NCBI RefSeq assembly: GCF_002749975.1
Contig: NZ_PEIG01000010.1
Location: 124,001 to 188,000 of the forward strand
Origin: Gloeocapsopsis sp. IPPAS B-1203
Lineage (GTDB): Bacteria > Cyanobacteriota > Cyanobacteriia > Cyanobacteriales > Chroococcidiopsidaceae
Direction of reading: 5' to 3'
DNA length: 64,000 nt
This document shows, piece by piece, positions 45,872 to 55,278 of the stretch (position 1 is its first letter; every line of letters begins with the position of its first letter). The notes below the pieces were generated by a model. It had not been told where the DNA came from and did no database searches. It was given only the letters and a program-made list of their open reading frames with translations. Made by a program: the position numbers and the translations under genes.

Positions 45872-48037
45872 ATGTTAAATATTCCGCAAGTTCTAGCACA
45901 AGAATTGTCTCTCAAACCTTTTCAGGTTCAAAATGCGCTTGATTTGTTTGCCGAAGGTGCGACGATTCCTTTTATTGCGCGTTACCGCAAAGAACGTACA
46001 GGAGAAATGAATGAGGTACAACTGCGGGATTTAGCCGAAAGATACACTTATTTAACCGAATTAGAAGCAAGAAAGACAACAATTCTAGATGCGATCGCCG
46101 CCTCAGGTAAACTTACAGATGAACTTAAATACAAAATAGAAACGTGTCTGCAAAAAACTGAATTAGAAGATCTCTATCTTCCTTATCGACCAAAACGACG
46201 CACTAAGGCAACTATTGCGAGAGAAAAAGGGTTAGAACCACTAGCAGAGTTGATTAAATCTTTAAATACTAAAAACGCACCACTAGTGTCCCTCGAAAAG
46301 GAAGCAACAAAGTATTTATCCGAAGAAGTCAAAACCATAGCAGAAGCACTGAGTAGTGCTGGAGACATTCTTGCAGAAGAAGTTTCAGAAAAAGCGAATT
46401 TACGCGCTTATGTGCGAGATTACCTCATTCAGAATGGAGTATTTAAATCTCAAATTAAAAAAGAGTATTCTGAAGGTACAACTAAGTTTGAAACTTACCG
46501 AAATTTTAGTGTCTGCGTTCAAGATATTGCCCCGCACAACCTGCTAGCCTTACTACGAGGTGAGAATGAAAAAATCTTAGCTTTAGAATTAGCTTTTGAT
46601 GAAACAGAGGTTTTATTTAACATAGCAGCACAAGAAATCAAAACTAAAGTTCCAGACATTCGGGAATTTTATCGCGAAATGCTCAAGGACGCCTTCAACC
46701 GCTTGATGAAAAATTCATTAATTGGTGAAGTTATTACTCAAAAGAAAGCTGAAGCAGATATTGAGTCAATTAAAACCTTTGAAACAAATTTAAGAGAATT
46801 ATTGTTGTCTCCACCCGCTGGAATGAAACCGACACTAGCAATCGATCCAGGATTTCGCACAGGTTGTAAAGTTGCTGTACTAGATGAAACAGGAAAATTT
46901 TTAGATTATCACGCAGTATTTCCTCATGCTTCTACAAATGAGCGATCGCAAGCTGCAAAAACAATTCAAAAATTGATTGAAGAGTATAAAATTGAACTGA
47001 TTGCGATCGGTAATGGGACAGCTAGCCGCGAAACTGATGAATTTGTTTCAGAAGTTTTAAAAACAGTAGAGCAAAAGCCAATTAAAGTAATTGTAAACGA
47101 GTCGGGTGCATCAATTTATTCAGCCAGTCAAGTTGCACTTACTGAATTTCCCGATCTTGATATTACAGTACGCGGTGCAATTAGTATTGGTCGTCGGTTG
47201 CAAGACCCTTTAGCAGAATTAGTAAAAATCGATCCTAAATCAATCGGTGTTGGGCAATATCAACACGATGTTGACCAAAAATTGCTCAAAAAAAAGCTGG
47301 ATGAAGTTGTAGAAAGCTGTGTGAATTACGTTGGTGTAGATTTGAATACTGCTTCTAAAGAATTACTAAATTTTGTGTCTGGAATTAGCCCTACAGTCGC
47401 AAATAATGTTGTTGCTTATCGCAATCAGAACGGTGCTTTCAAGAGTCGCCAGGAGCTACTTAAAGTCGCTAAACTAGGACCAAAAGCTTTTGAACAAGCC
47501 GCAGGTTTTTTACGTATTCGTGGAGGAAAAAACCCTTTAGATAACACTGCAGTACATCCTGAAAGTTATAGCGTTGTAGAGGCGATCGCTGCGGACTTAA
47601 GTATATCTCCAGTACAAATTACCCAAGCTGCCCAAAAACTCAAATCAATTTCTCTGAAAAAATATGTGACAGCGATGATTGGCGAACCAACATTACGCGA
47701 TATCCTCAACGAATTAGAAAAACCTGGAAGAGATCCTCGCGCAGAGTTTAAGTATGCCACCTTCAAAGAAGGAATTAAAGAAATAACTGACCTTCAAATT
47801 GGCATGGAATTAGAAGGTATTGTGACAAACGTTGCTAACTTTGGTGCATTCGTAGATATTGGAATTCACGAAAATGGCTTAATTCACATATCACAATTAT
47901 CACATCGTTTTGTGAGCGATCCTAAACAAATTGTTAAGGTAGGACAAATTGTGCGAGTTAAAGTATTAGATATTAATGAAAAGCAAAAACGGATTAGCTT
48001 GTCAATAAAGGCAGTTAGTCATATTAAATCTAGTTAA
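45872..48037 (+). CDS. tex: Tex-family RNA-binding transcription accessory protein
   Basis: 721 residues from ATG 45872; a TTG frame reaching 45818 adds an unlikely 18 residues. Layout is the Tex standard: N-terminal helical region (FAEGATIPFIARYRKERTGEMNE), a YqgF-like RNase-H-fold domain near residue 310 (PTLAIDPGFRTGCKVAVLD), helix-hairpin-helix DNA-binding domains (YVGVDLNTASKELLNFVSGISPTVANNVVAYR), and a C-terminal S1 RNA-binding domain (LEGIVTNVANFGAFVDIGIHENGLIHISQL). Role in transcription or RNA metabolism is known only broadly for the family. Confidence 0.96.
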   Translation: MLNIPQVLAQELSLKPFQVQNALDLFAEGATIPFIARYRKERTGEMNEVQLRDLAERYTYLTELEARKTTILDAIAASGKLTDELKYKIETCLQKTELEDLYLPYRPKRRTKATIAREKGLEPLAELIKSLNTKNAPLVSLEKEATKYLSEEVKTIAEALSSAGDILAEEVSEKANLRAYVRDYLIQNGVFKSQIKKEYSEGTTKFETYRNFSVCVQDIAPHNLLALLRGENEKILALELAFDETEVLFNIAAQEIKTKVPDIREFYREMLKDAFNRLMKNSLIGEVITQKKAEADIESIKTFETNLRELLLSPPAGMKPTLAIDPGFRTGCKVAVLDETGKFLDYHAVFPHASTNERSQAAKTIQKLIEEYKIELIAIGNGTASRETDEFVSEVLKTVEQKPIKVIVNESGASIYSASQVALTEFPDLDITVRGAISIGRRLQDPLAELVKIDPKSIGVGQYQHDVDQKLLKKKLDEVVESCVNYVGVDLNTASKELLNFVSGISPTVANNVVAYRNQNGAFKSRQELLKVAKLGPKAFEQAAGFLRIRGGKNPLDNTAVHPESYSVVEAIAADLSISPVQITQAAQKLKSISLKKYVTAMIGEPTLRDILNELEKPGRDPRAEFKYATFKEGIKEITDLQIGMELEGIVTNVANFGAFVDIGIHENGLIHISQLSHRFVSDPKQIVKVGQIVRVKVLDINEKQKRISLSIKAVSHIKSS

Positions 48038-48139
48038 TTACGATTAAAGTGGCTAATGGCTAGTCACTAGTAACCAACCACTAATCACTAGCAACTCAAT
48101 AATAATGTAGTTATTCAACCGAAGTCAAAAGTAACTAGT

Positions 48140-51100
48140 TTAAACAAAAACATTTTGTTGAATTAAGGCAGTTGCAGCTTCTTTGTGTAATGGTTGAGAA
48201 AAGAAGTAACCTTGCCCATATTCACACTCTAAATCCTGAATTTGTGTAAGTTGTTCTGAAGTTTCAATTCCTTCAGCAACTACATTCATATTTAAGTTAT
48301 GTGCCATTCTTGTAATTGTCTTTACAAGTTCTGGATTCTCATTATCTCTACCCATTCGTTTCACAAAAGAACGGTCAATTTTTAAGGCATCAATAGGAAA
48401 ACTATGCAAATAACTGAGCGATGAATAACCAGTACCAAAGTCATCAATGTACACTTGAATACCCAGCTTTTTGAGCTGTGCGAGCATATTTGCTGCTAGA
48501 TCTGCATTTTCGATTAAAACACTTTCTGTAATTTCTATCTTCAAACTCTGCCCAGGCAAGCTAGTCTCCTGTAAAATTCGGTCAATTTGTTTAATTAAAT
48601 CTGGTTGAGCAAATTGTTTGCCAGAAAAATTAATATTGATTGATAAAGGTGAAGCTGTGAATTTTTCTTGCCAAATATGTGTTTGATGACAAGCTTCGTG
48701 TAGCACCCAGTAGCCAATAGGAATAATTAAGCCAGTTTCTTCAGCTACAGGAATAAACTCTAGTGGTGAAACAATACCATGAACTGGGTGATGCCACCGC
48801 AGTAGTGCCTCAAATCCAGTAATTTGGTTGCTACGTAGTGAGACAATTGGTTGGTAGTAAATTTGCAACTCCTGGCGTTCTATAGCACGTCTTAGGTCAT
48901 TCTCTAATTGCAATAATGATACTGCTCGTGTATGCATTTCTTTATCAAACACTGCATGACGGGCTTTACCAAGTGATTTAGCACGATACATAACGGTGTC
49001 AGCATCACGGAGGATATCTTCGGGTTGATTGTATTCACTTGTACTTAGAGCAATACCAATACTTGTTGTAATGAACACTTCGTAACCATTAAGATTAAAC
49101 GGCGATGTCAGTTCTTTTTGAATTCGTTCTGCTATTAAAGTTGCATCTTTAACATCTTTTATATCATCAAGTAAAATTACAAACTCATCGCCACCTAAAC
49201 GGGCGACTGTATCTGTAGAACGTAAGCAAACTTCTAACCTACGGACAAAAGCAATCAGTAATTGATCTCCAACTAAATGCCCAAGACTGTCATTAACTAA
49301 TTTGAAGCGATCTAAGTCTAAAAATAGGACAGCAAATAAGTAACTATGACGCCTTTTAGTTCGTACTAAAGCATGCCCTAGTCGCTGCATAAATAGTGCT
49401 CGATTAGGTAAACCTGTCAGAGAGTCATGAAAAGCTTCGTAGAGTAATTTTTCTTCAGCTAAGGTTCGTTCAGTAATTTCTGCTTGCAACTCTTTATTGA
49501 TTTGTGCTAGTTCTGCAGTTCTTTGTTTGACACGAATTTCCAAGTCATCGTGGGCTTTGCGTAATGCTTCTTGCGATCGCTTGCGTTCACAAGCCTCAAT
49601 TGAGACAGAAACCAAGTCAGCAATTGAAGCTGCAAAATTCTTCTCTTCAATACTCCAATGACGGTTAGAGCCTAGGTGTTCGTGACAGACTACACCTACC
49701 ATAGAACCTCCTAGCCAAATTGGTGCATCCAACATTGATGTAATGTTATTGGCGTAAAGATACAGTTGGGTTAGTTCTTTTGTTCTAGGATCAGTGTGAG
49801 CATCATAAGCTGCAATGGTTCGTTCTTCTTGTAGTGCTTCAAAGTAGGTAGGATAGTGGGCTGCTGCTAATTCTGCACCTTGAGAATGCTCGTCTGTACT
49901 TTTGCGATATAAGTCAACACAAAGTAATTTTTTGTACAGTTCATCGTCGTATAACCATACTCCGACACGTTCTACTTCTAAAGTATGTGCTGCTGCTTCT
50001 GTAATTTCCTGTAAGTTAGTGTGTAAATCGCTACAGTCTAATATTTTATGTTTTGCGAGTTCAGCGAGGACTCTATTGTATGTGTGATAGCGTTCTTCGC
50101 TTTGGCGTTGCTCTTCAATCGAGTGTTCCAACGCTTCTAACATTTCATTAATTGTACCAGCCAAGCTAGAGAGTTCATCTTGTCCACTAATGGAAAATAC
50201 TCTTGCTGCAAGATCGCCACTTCTACCAATTCCTTGAACATCAGCGCTTAATCGAGATAGTCGTGACAAAATGAGTTTTTCAATCAACAATAGCGTGGCA
50301 ACAACAAACACAACACCCACAATCAACAAAGATGACAGCAAATGACGAATACTAGCTTGACCTTGTTGATAAATTAATCTTGGTGTATCTACGCGCAGTA
50401 GCAGCGCTGGTTTGTTATAAATATCCTCAATGACAGTGTATCCAGCAATTTGTTGATCTAACGGTCTGACGAAGATTGATCCTTGAGCCGAAGAACTGAG
50501 GGCAAAACGCACTCGGTGAATATCCTGCGGTAGTTGTGTATCATCAAAACGATACACCTTTACAGATAAATGAGTTTGTTCAGCAAGTTTGGCGATCGCT
50601 GAATCATTCAAATAACGACCCATGATCAATGTCCCTCGAATCGGACCACGACTCTCACTATTGAGAATTGGTCTTGAGGCAATCATCATTGGACCTTCTG
50701 GTAGCATTACCAGACCTGATATAGAACTTTTTATATTTGAGTGCTGTAAAACTGTTTTAGCTGTAAGATGCTTCTGAAAGTTAGGCAAAAGAGAAATTTC
50801 TTGTCCGCGTTCTAAGTCATAGCCTTTATCAAAAACAATCTTCCCAGAAGCATGAACATAAAGCATCAAATTTAACTTTAATCGATTAATGCTGACATTA
50901 CTAAGATATGCGGTAATGTATTCTTGATTAGAATTTTCTACGAACGAATAAGTTTCATCCCATTCAGCCCAATCGCGTGTTGTTAATCTCAATTTGGCAA
51001 TTTCATCAGACAAGGCATCATGAACTCTTTTAACATTAGAACGACTATCTTCTTGCTCTAATTTCGAGAAACCACGTAACAAAATAGTTGACGAGGTAGC

Positions 51101-51169
51101 GTATATAACCCCAATTAAACTGATAAGAGTGACGCCGATTAGTAACAGTGTTTTCTTTCGCAGTGTCAT
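48140..51169 (-). CDS. CHASE4-HAMP-GAF-GGDEF-EAL cyclic-di-GMP signalling protein
   Basis: 1009 residues. Transmembrane helix 1 at about 8-28, an extracytoplasmic CHASE4-type sensor (about 40-200, EIAKLRLTTRDWAEWDETYSFVE), helix 2 at about 275-296, HAMP, a GAF domain at about 385-530, a coiled-coil linker of about 535-570 (RVKQRTAELAQINKELQAEITERT), a GGDEF domain (GLPNRALFMQRL, GGDEF at 659-663) and an EAL domain (FEALLRWHHP with Glu787; GTGYSSLSYLHSFPIDALKIDRSFV). Both output domains keep their key residues, so both synthesis and breakdown of cyclic-di-GMP are possible. Stand-alone gene; it could influence polysaccharide production encoded at 52.5-60.8 kb, an inference. Confidence 0.94.
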   Translation of the reverse strand: MTLRKKTLLLIGVTLISLIGVIYATSSTILLRGFSKLEQEDSRSNVKRVHDALSDEIAKLRLTTRDWAEWDETYSFVENSNQEYITAYLSNVSINRLKLNLMLYVHASGKIVFDKGYDLERGQEISLLPNFQKHLTAKTVLQHSNIKSSISGLVMLPEGPMMIASRPILNSESRGPIRGTLIMGRYLNDSAIAKLAEQTHLSVKVYRFDDTQLPQDIHRVRFALSSSAQGSIFVRPLDQQIAGYTVIEDIYNKPALLLRVDTPRLIYQQGQASIRHLLSSLLIVGVVFVVATLLLIEKLILSRLSRLSADVQGIGRSGDLAARVFSISGQDELSSLAGTINEMLEALEHSIEEQRQSEERYHTYNRVLAELAKHKILDCSDLHTNLQEITEAAAHTLEVERVGVWLYDDELYKKLLCVDLYRKSTDEHSQGAELAAAHYPTYFEALQEERTIAAYDAHTDPRTKELTQLYLYANNITSMLDAPIWLGGSMVGVVCHEHLGSNRHWSIEEKNFAASIADLVSVSIEACERKRSQEALRKAHDDLEIRVKQRTAELAQINKELQAEITERTLAEEKLLYEAFHDSLTGLPNRALFMQRLGHALVRTKRRHSYLFAVLFLDLDRFKLVNDSLGHLVGDQLLIAFVRRLEVCLRSTDTVARLGGDEFVILLDDIKDVKDATLIAERIQKELTSPFNLNGYEVFITTSIGIALSTSEYNQPEDILRDADTVMYRAKSLGKARHAVFDKEMHTRAVSLLQLENDLRRAIERQELQIYYQPIVSLRSNQITGFEALLRWHHPVHGIVSPLEFIPVAEETGLIIPIGYWVLHEACHQTHIWQEKFTASPLSININFSGKQFAQPDLIKQIDRILQETSLPGQSLKIEITESVLIENADLAANMLAQLKKLGIQVYIDDFGTGYSSLSYLHSFPIDALKIDRSFVKRMGRDNENPELVKTITRMAHNLNMNVVAEGIETSEQLTQIQDLECEYGQGYFFSQPLHKEAATALIQQNVFV

Positions 51170-51858
51170 GTGTGCAATCTCAGGGGTTAAATCAAACGCT
51201 GGTAAAACACATCCTCGTTTTCCAATATAATTTTGAAACTTCTAATACTCAAAGAACCATCAAAGCTTCTTCTTTACTACCGTACATCCACTACAATTCT
51301 CTCAAGCTTGCATTTGAGCTTAATCATATTTCCGTAGAATTACGATTGTTCCTCTCGGTACCCGATTTGTTATACTTGCATGACTTATAGTATTTAATAA
51401 TATTTTAATATTTACATGACTTTATAGCTTACTCTGGCTTAGATGTAGGTGAAGTAGGTACGAGTAGCTCTGCATTATCACTCGGCGCAATAAATTAGAC
51501 AAATCTTTATTAATCAACAGTAAATACACTGAACCGAGCTAATACTGAGTTCACCTCTATCAGTGAAACTACCATAGCACCTCAGTAAAGTTAGCGTTAA
51601 ATTAAGCTTGTTTAGCAAAAATACTTTGTAAAGCATCCTAGCTAAATCTGAAATATGGTTCTTTCCAACTTTTTTGGGTTGATGTAGAATCATTAATTTA
51701 AAGTATGAAAATATTTCTACTATTGCTTTTTAGTTAGTGAAAATCAGTAAAAAAATTGATAACTACAAATCTGCAATCAAAGTACTTTATAAGGTTTGTA
51801 CAAGCTGTTTTTGCTAAATAGAGTACGCACCTAGCTTAGAGTGTTTTTTGGAGGAAAA
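51170..51858. other. Spacer between the GGDEF-EAL gene and the SET-domain gene
   Basis: Nearly 690 AT-rich bases carrying the divergent promoters. No gene, RNA or repeat recognised; the 80-residue frame overlapping the start of the GGDEF-EAL gene has no ribosome site and looks like a shadow. Confidence 0.4.
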
Positions 51859-52374
51859 ATGTTGGCATTATCTGAATCTTACTTATTAACTCATGAAAAG
51901 TTTTACATAGACAATAGTAAATTTGGTCAGGGTCTATTTGCCAAAAAAGACATTAGAGTAGGAGAAAATATTTTAATATTTACTGGTGGCATTATTGATT
52001 TTGACCAAGCAGTCCTAAAGGCACCACCATATGAGGGTGATGCTTTGCAAATTGGTAAAAGTGTTTATGTAAACCTAGAGCCTCCTGGTCGTTTTGTCAA
52101 TCATTCTTGCAATCCTAATGCTGGTATTAAAAATGATATTGAATTAGTAGCGCTGAGAAACATTGAAGCAGGTGAAGAGATCTACTTCGATTATTCTACA
52201 ACTATGGATGAGGATTACTGGAGCTTACAGTGTGGTTGTGGAAGTATAAATTGTAGAAAAGTTATTAAAGATTTTAAGCATTTACCATATCATGTTAAAC
52301 GCAAATATTTAGATTTAAATATTGTGCAAAAGTTTATTGCTGTGCAGTACCCAACTACGGCTAAAGCTAAGTAA
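51859..52374 (+). CDS. SET-domain protein
   Basis: 171 residues from ATG 51859, behind an ideal GGAGG at 51850-51854 (a frame to GTG 51841 would include that ribosome site and is rejected). SET-domain hallmarks: GQGLFAKKDIRVGENILIFTGG, the cofactor/knot motif RFVNHSCNPNAGI, and GEEIYFDYSTT, followed by a post-SET-like CGCGSINCRK with three cysteines. SET proteins transfer methyl groups from SAM to lysines; bacterial ones have varied or unknown targets (ribosomal or DNA-binding proteins). Likely acquired in some bacterial lineages from eukaryotes or vice versa; target unknown here. Confidence 0.9.
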   Translation: MLALSESYLLTHEKFYIDNSKFGQGLFAKKDIRVGENILIFTGGIIDFDQAVLKAPPYEGDALQIGKSVYVNLEPPGRFVNHSCNPNAGIKNDIELVALRNIEAGEEIYFDYSTTMDEDYWSLQCGCGSINCRKVIKDFKHLPYHVKRKYLDLNIVQKFIAVQYPTTAKAK

Positions 52375-52523
52375 TTAAAATAAATGCTGTAGTGATATCA
52401 GTCAATCTATGTTGAAGTGTTTATCAATTTGCACAGCTCCGCTGAAAATGTAATGTGTAATGACACTACTGTTTCAGGTATACTCACCATCAGCAAGAGG
52501 TAATTATCGAGTAAGAAAAACCA

Positions 52524-53519
52524 ATGCCAGCAGTCAAGCAGACAATTTTAGTTACTGGAGGAGCAGGGTACATTGGCTCCCACGCAGTCATGGCACTACA
52601 ACATGCTGGATATGAAGTAGTCATCCTTGATAACTTGGTATATGGACATCGAGACTTAGTAGAAAAGTTAGAAGTAGAGCTAATTGTCGGAGATACTAGC
52701 GATCGAGTGCTACTAGACGAACTGTTTACCACCAAGAAAATCGCAGCCGTGATGCACTTTTCTGCTTATGCTTACGTAGGGGAGTCGGTTACAGAGCCTG
52801 CTAAGTATTATCGCAATAATGTGATTGGTACTTTAACTCTATTAGAGGCAATGGTGGCAGCATCAGTAAATAAGTTTGTGTTTTCCTCGACTTGTGCTAC
52901 CTACGGTGTACCACATCAAATACCTATTACTGAAGAGCATCCCCAAAGTCCAATCAATCCCTATGGTGCTACCAAATTAATGGTGGAACGCATTCTGAAA
53001 GACTTTAGTCCAGCATATGGGTTGCAATCTGTATGTTTTCGCTATTTCAATGCTGCTGGTGCTGATCCCAATGGTTTGCTGGGAGAAGACCATAATCCAG
53101 AAACACACTTGATCCCACTAGTACTACAGACGGCTTTAGGTCAACGAGAGTCGGTGTCAATTTATGGAACAGATTATGCAACCCCTGATGGAACTTGTAT
53201 CCGAGACTATATCCATGTAACAGATCTTGCCGATGCACATATTCTTGGTTTGGAATATTTAATGCAAGGAGGAGAGACTACAGTATTTAACTTGGGGAAC
53301 GGCAATGGCTTTTCAGTCAAACAGGTCATTGATACTGCTCAAACTGTCACGGGTAAGGAGATTAAAGTTGAGAGTAGCGATCGCCGTCCTGGAGATCCGC
53401 CAATACTAGTTGGTAGTAGCGAGAAAGCTAGAAAAATTTTAGGTTGGGAACCGCAATATTCTGATTTAAAAGATATCATTACTCATGCTTGGCGTTGGCA
53501 TCAGCAGCGACATGGGTAG
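52524..53519 (+). CDS. galE: UDP-glucose 4-epimerase
   Basis: 331 residues, extended-SDR fold: TGGAGYIGSHAVMAL near the start, the catalytic Tyr-x3-Lys in NPYGATKLMVER, VCFRYFNAAGADPNG, and GTCIRDYIHVTDLADAH, WEPQYSDLKDIITHAWRWH in the sugar-binding region. It interconverts UDP-glucose and UDP-galactose (and the N-acetyl forms in some), supplying galactosyl donors for glycolipids and exopolysaccharide. It opens the polysaccharide region. Starts at ATG 52524. Confidence 0.95.
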   Translation: MPAVKQTILVTGGAGYIGSHAVMALQHAGYEVVILDNLVYGHRDLVEKLEVELIVGDTSDRVLLDELFTTKKIAAVMHFSAYAYVGESVTEPAKYYRNNVIGTLTLLEAMVAASVNKFVFSSTCATYGVPHQIPITEEHPQSPINPYGATKLMVERILKDFSPAYGLQSVCFRYFNAAGADPNGLLGEDHNPETHLIPLVLQTALGQRESVSIYGTDYATPDGTCIRDYIHVTDLADAHILGLEYLMQGGETTVFNLGNGNGFSVKQVIDTAQTVTGKEIKVESSDRRPGDPPILVGSSEKARKILGWEPQYSDLKDIITHAWRWHQQRHG

Positions 53520-53627
53520 AACTTAGAGGAGCGAGGAGCGAGGGGTTAGTGATTGAATGGCAAAACAACGAATACAAATAATAGTTAATATTTACCTTAG
53601 ATTTAAGGCTATGGACATTAACTTTCT

Positions 53628-54296
53628 CTAACAAGCTCCTACTTTGGCAAATATTACATATATTGTCTTGACAATTATTACTAAATCATATAAAGGATAC
53701 CATTGCTGTTGATAGCGAAGATCGAGGTTGACAACTTCTTCAAAATCTTTAACGCTAGAACGACCGCTAACTTGCCATTCGCCCGTCAAACCAGGTTTGA
53801 CATTTAACCTTTGCCAGTGACGTTCGTTGTATTGAGTTACCTCATCCCTTGTTGGCGGTCGAGTTCCTACCAAACTCATTTCGCCGATTAAAACATTCCA
53901 AAATTGAGGTAATTCATCTAAACTAGAGCTTCTTAAAAAACGTCCCACACGGGTAATTCTGGGATCGCGTTGATTTTTAAAGATAAGACCTGAGGCTTCG
54001 TTACTGACAAGAGATTTTAACTGCTCAGCATTCACAACCATCGAACGAAATTTATGGATATAAAACTTACGTCCGTGGAGTCCGTAGCGTTCTTGGCGAA
54101 AAAAAATAGGACCTGGACTGTCTAGCTTAATAGCGATCGTCACTGGAACAAATACAATGGCTAAAATGAGCAGCCCAACAATACTGCCGATAATATCCAA
54201 GGAACGTTTAAAAACTGAGTTAACAGAGGGGTGAATTTTCTGTACTGACAGCGTGGATGTTGGCGGTTGACATGCAGGAGATTGGGCTTGATACAT
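53628..54296 (-). CDS. Polyprenyl-phosphate sugar transferase (WcaJ/WbaP C-terminal type)
   Basis: About 222 residues: one N-terminal membrane helix (SLDIIGSIVGLLILAIVFVPVTIAIKL) and the cytoplasmic bacterial sugar transferase domain: PGPIFFRQERYGLHGRKFYIHKFRSM, RDPRITRVGRFLRSSSLDELPQFWNVLIGEMSLVG, LNVKPGLTGEWQVSGRS. It should transfer a sugar-1-phosphate to undecaprenyl phosphate, starting repeat-unit synthesis of an exopolysaccharide. ATG 54296 is preferred over the GTG two codons upstream. A second protein of this family is encoded at 57585-58361 on the other strand. Confidence 0.92.
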   Translation of the reverse strand: MYQAQSPACQPPTSTLSVQKIHPSVNSVFKRSLDIIGSIVGLLILAIVFVPVTIAIKLDSPGPIFFRQERYGLHGRKFYIHKFRSMVVNAEQLKSLVSNEASGLIFKNQRDPRITRVGRFLRSSSLDELPQFWNVLIGEMSLVGTRPPTRDEVTQYNERHWQRLNVKPGLTGEWQVSGRSSVKDFEEVVNLDLRYQQQWYPLYDLVIIVKTIYVIFAKVGAC

Positions 54297-54302
54297 TGTC
54301 AC

Positions 54303-54699
54303 AACTACTTTGCACTCTATTTCAGTAGAATTACGTAAACTACTTTCAAATATAGTTGCTCGAAACTACTCTGCCGATGTTTTGAGGAAGCCTTTGGTGA
54401 ATCTTCATTAATTAGTCAGGTAAATTCACCTAGTTTAAACTTTGCATGAAGCGAGCCTGATCTGAACTGATGCTTAGCTTTCTTCATTTTCAAGAGGTTT
54501 GAGTTAACCCTGCAGGTAAGTAAGTGGGTAAAAACAAACGTCACTGAAAGGCTGTTATTGGTCAATACTCAACGATTAGTGAAGCAACAATTAACTATTA
54601 ACCATTAACCAGCATAAATAGAAAAAATTGTATTTTTTGTACCCTTAGGCGAGCATCATATACTACCCTAGCCTTGACATCTCATTTTTTACCTTTGTG
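54303..54699. other. Spacer between the sugar transferase and pgsA
   Basis: About 400 bases with divergent promoters. AT-rich, with small repeats of TTAAC(T/C)ATTAACCATTAAC near 54590-54610. No gene or RNA recognised. Confidence 0.4.
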
Positions 54700-55278
54700 A
54701 TGACTTTGCCTACTTGGGTGACTCTATCTCGTTTATTAGTGTTACCAATATTACTATACTTTTTGGAAAATCCCACATCAGAAGCTCGTTGGCTGAGTGT
54801 AGTCATTTTTTTGATTGCAGCAATGACTGATTGGGTTGACGGCTACCTTGCCCGCCGACTGAATCAAATTACAGAACTGGGAAAATTTCTTGACCCCTTA
54901 GTCGATAAACTACTGATACTTGCGCCTTTGCTAGCTTTGAATAAACTAGGACAAGTTCCTACATGGGGAGTATTTCTGATTTTGGCACGGGAGTTAACTA
55001 TAGCAGGTTGGCGAGTAACTCCTAGTTTGACTGGTAATACCGCGATCGCCGGAGCCAATTTTTGGGGCAAACTGAAAACGGTTAGCCAAATAGCCGCGAT
55101 CGCGCTTTTAATTGCGCCTTTACCTATGAGTTGGCAGCTTTTTTCCCTGATCGCCTTCTGGGTTGCGGTTGCCCTGACACTGATTTCTGGTGTTATCTAC
55201 TTACTACCGACAACAGATAAAATTTCATCGTCAACCGAAAAATCGACTTCTGCAGGATCGCGACCTGAGGTGAGATAA
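54700..55278 (+). CDS. pgsA: CDP-diacylglycerol-glycerol-3-phosphate 3-phosphatidyltransferase
   Basis: About 192 residues with four or five membrane helices and the CDP-alcohol phosphotransferase motif D-G-x2-A-R-x8-G-x3-D-x3-D, visible as DWVDGYLARRLNQITELGKFLDPLVDK. It makes phosphatidylglycerol-phosphate, the precursor of phosphatidylglycerol needed by photosystems. ATG 54700 is chosen over the adjacent GTG 54697. Its 3' end overlaps the convergent CSP41b-like gene by 82 bases. Confidence 0.95.
   Translation: MTLPTWVTLSRLLVLPILLYFLENPTSEARWLSVVIFLIAAMTDWVDGYLARRLNQITELGKFLDPLVDKLLILAPLLALNKLGQVPTWGVFLILARELTIAGWRVTPSLTGNTAIAGANFWGKLKTVSQIAAIALLIAPLPMSWQLFSLIAFWVAVALTLISGVIYLLPTTDKISSSTEKSTSAGSRPEVR

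Noticed and set aside
51148-51390. 80-residue plus-strand frame next to the GGDEF-EAL gene
   Set aside because: Overlaps the opposite-strand start of a well-supported gene, no ribosome site, no recognisable domain.
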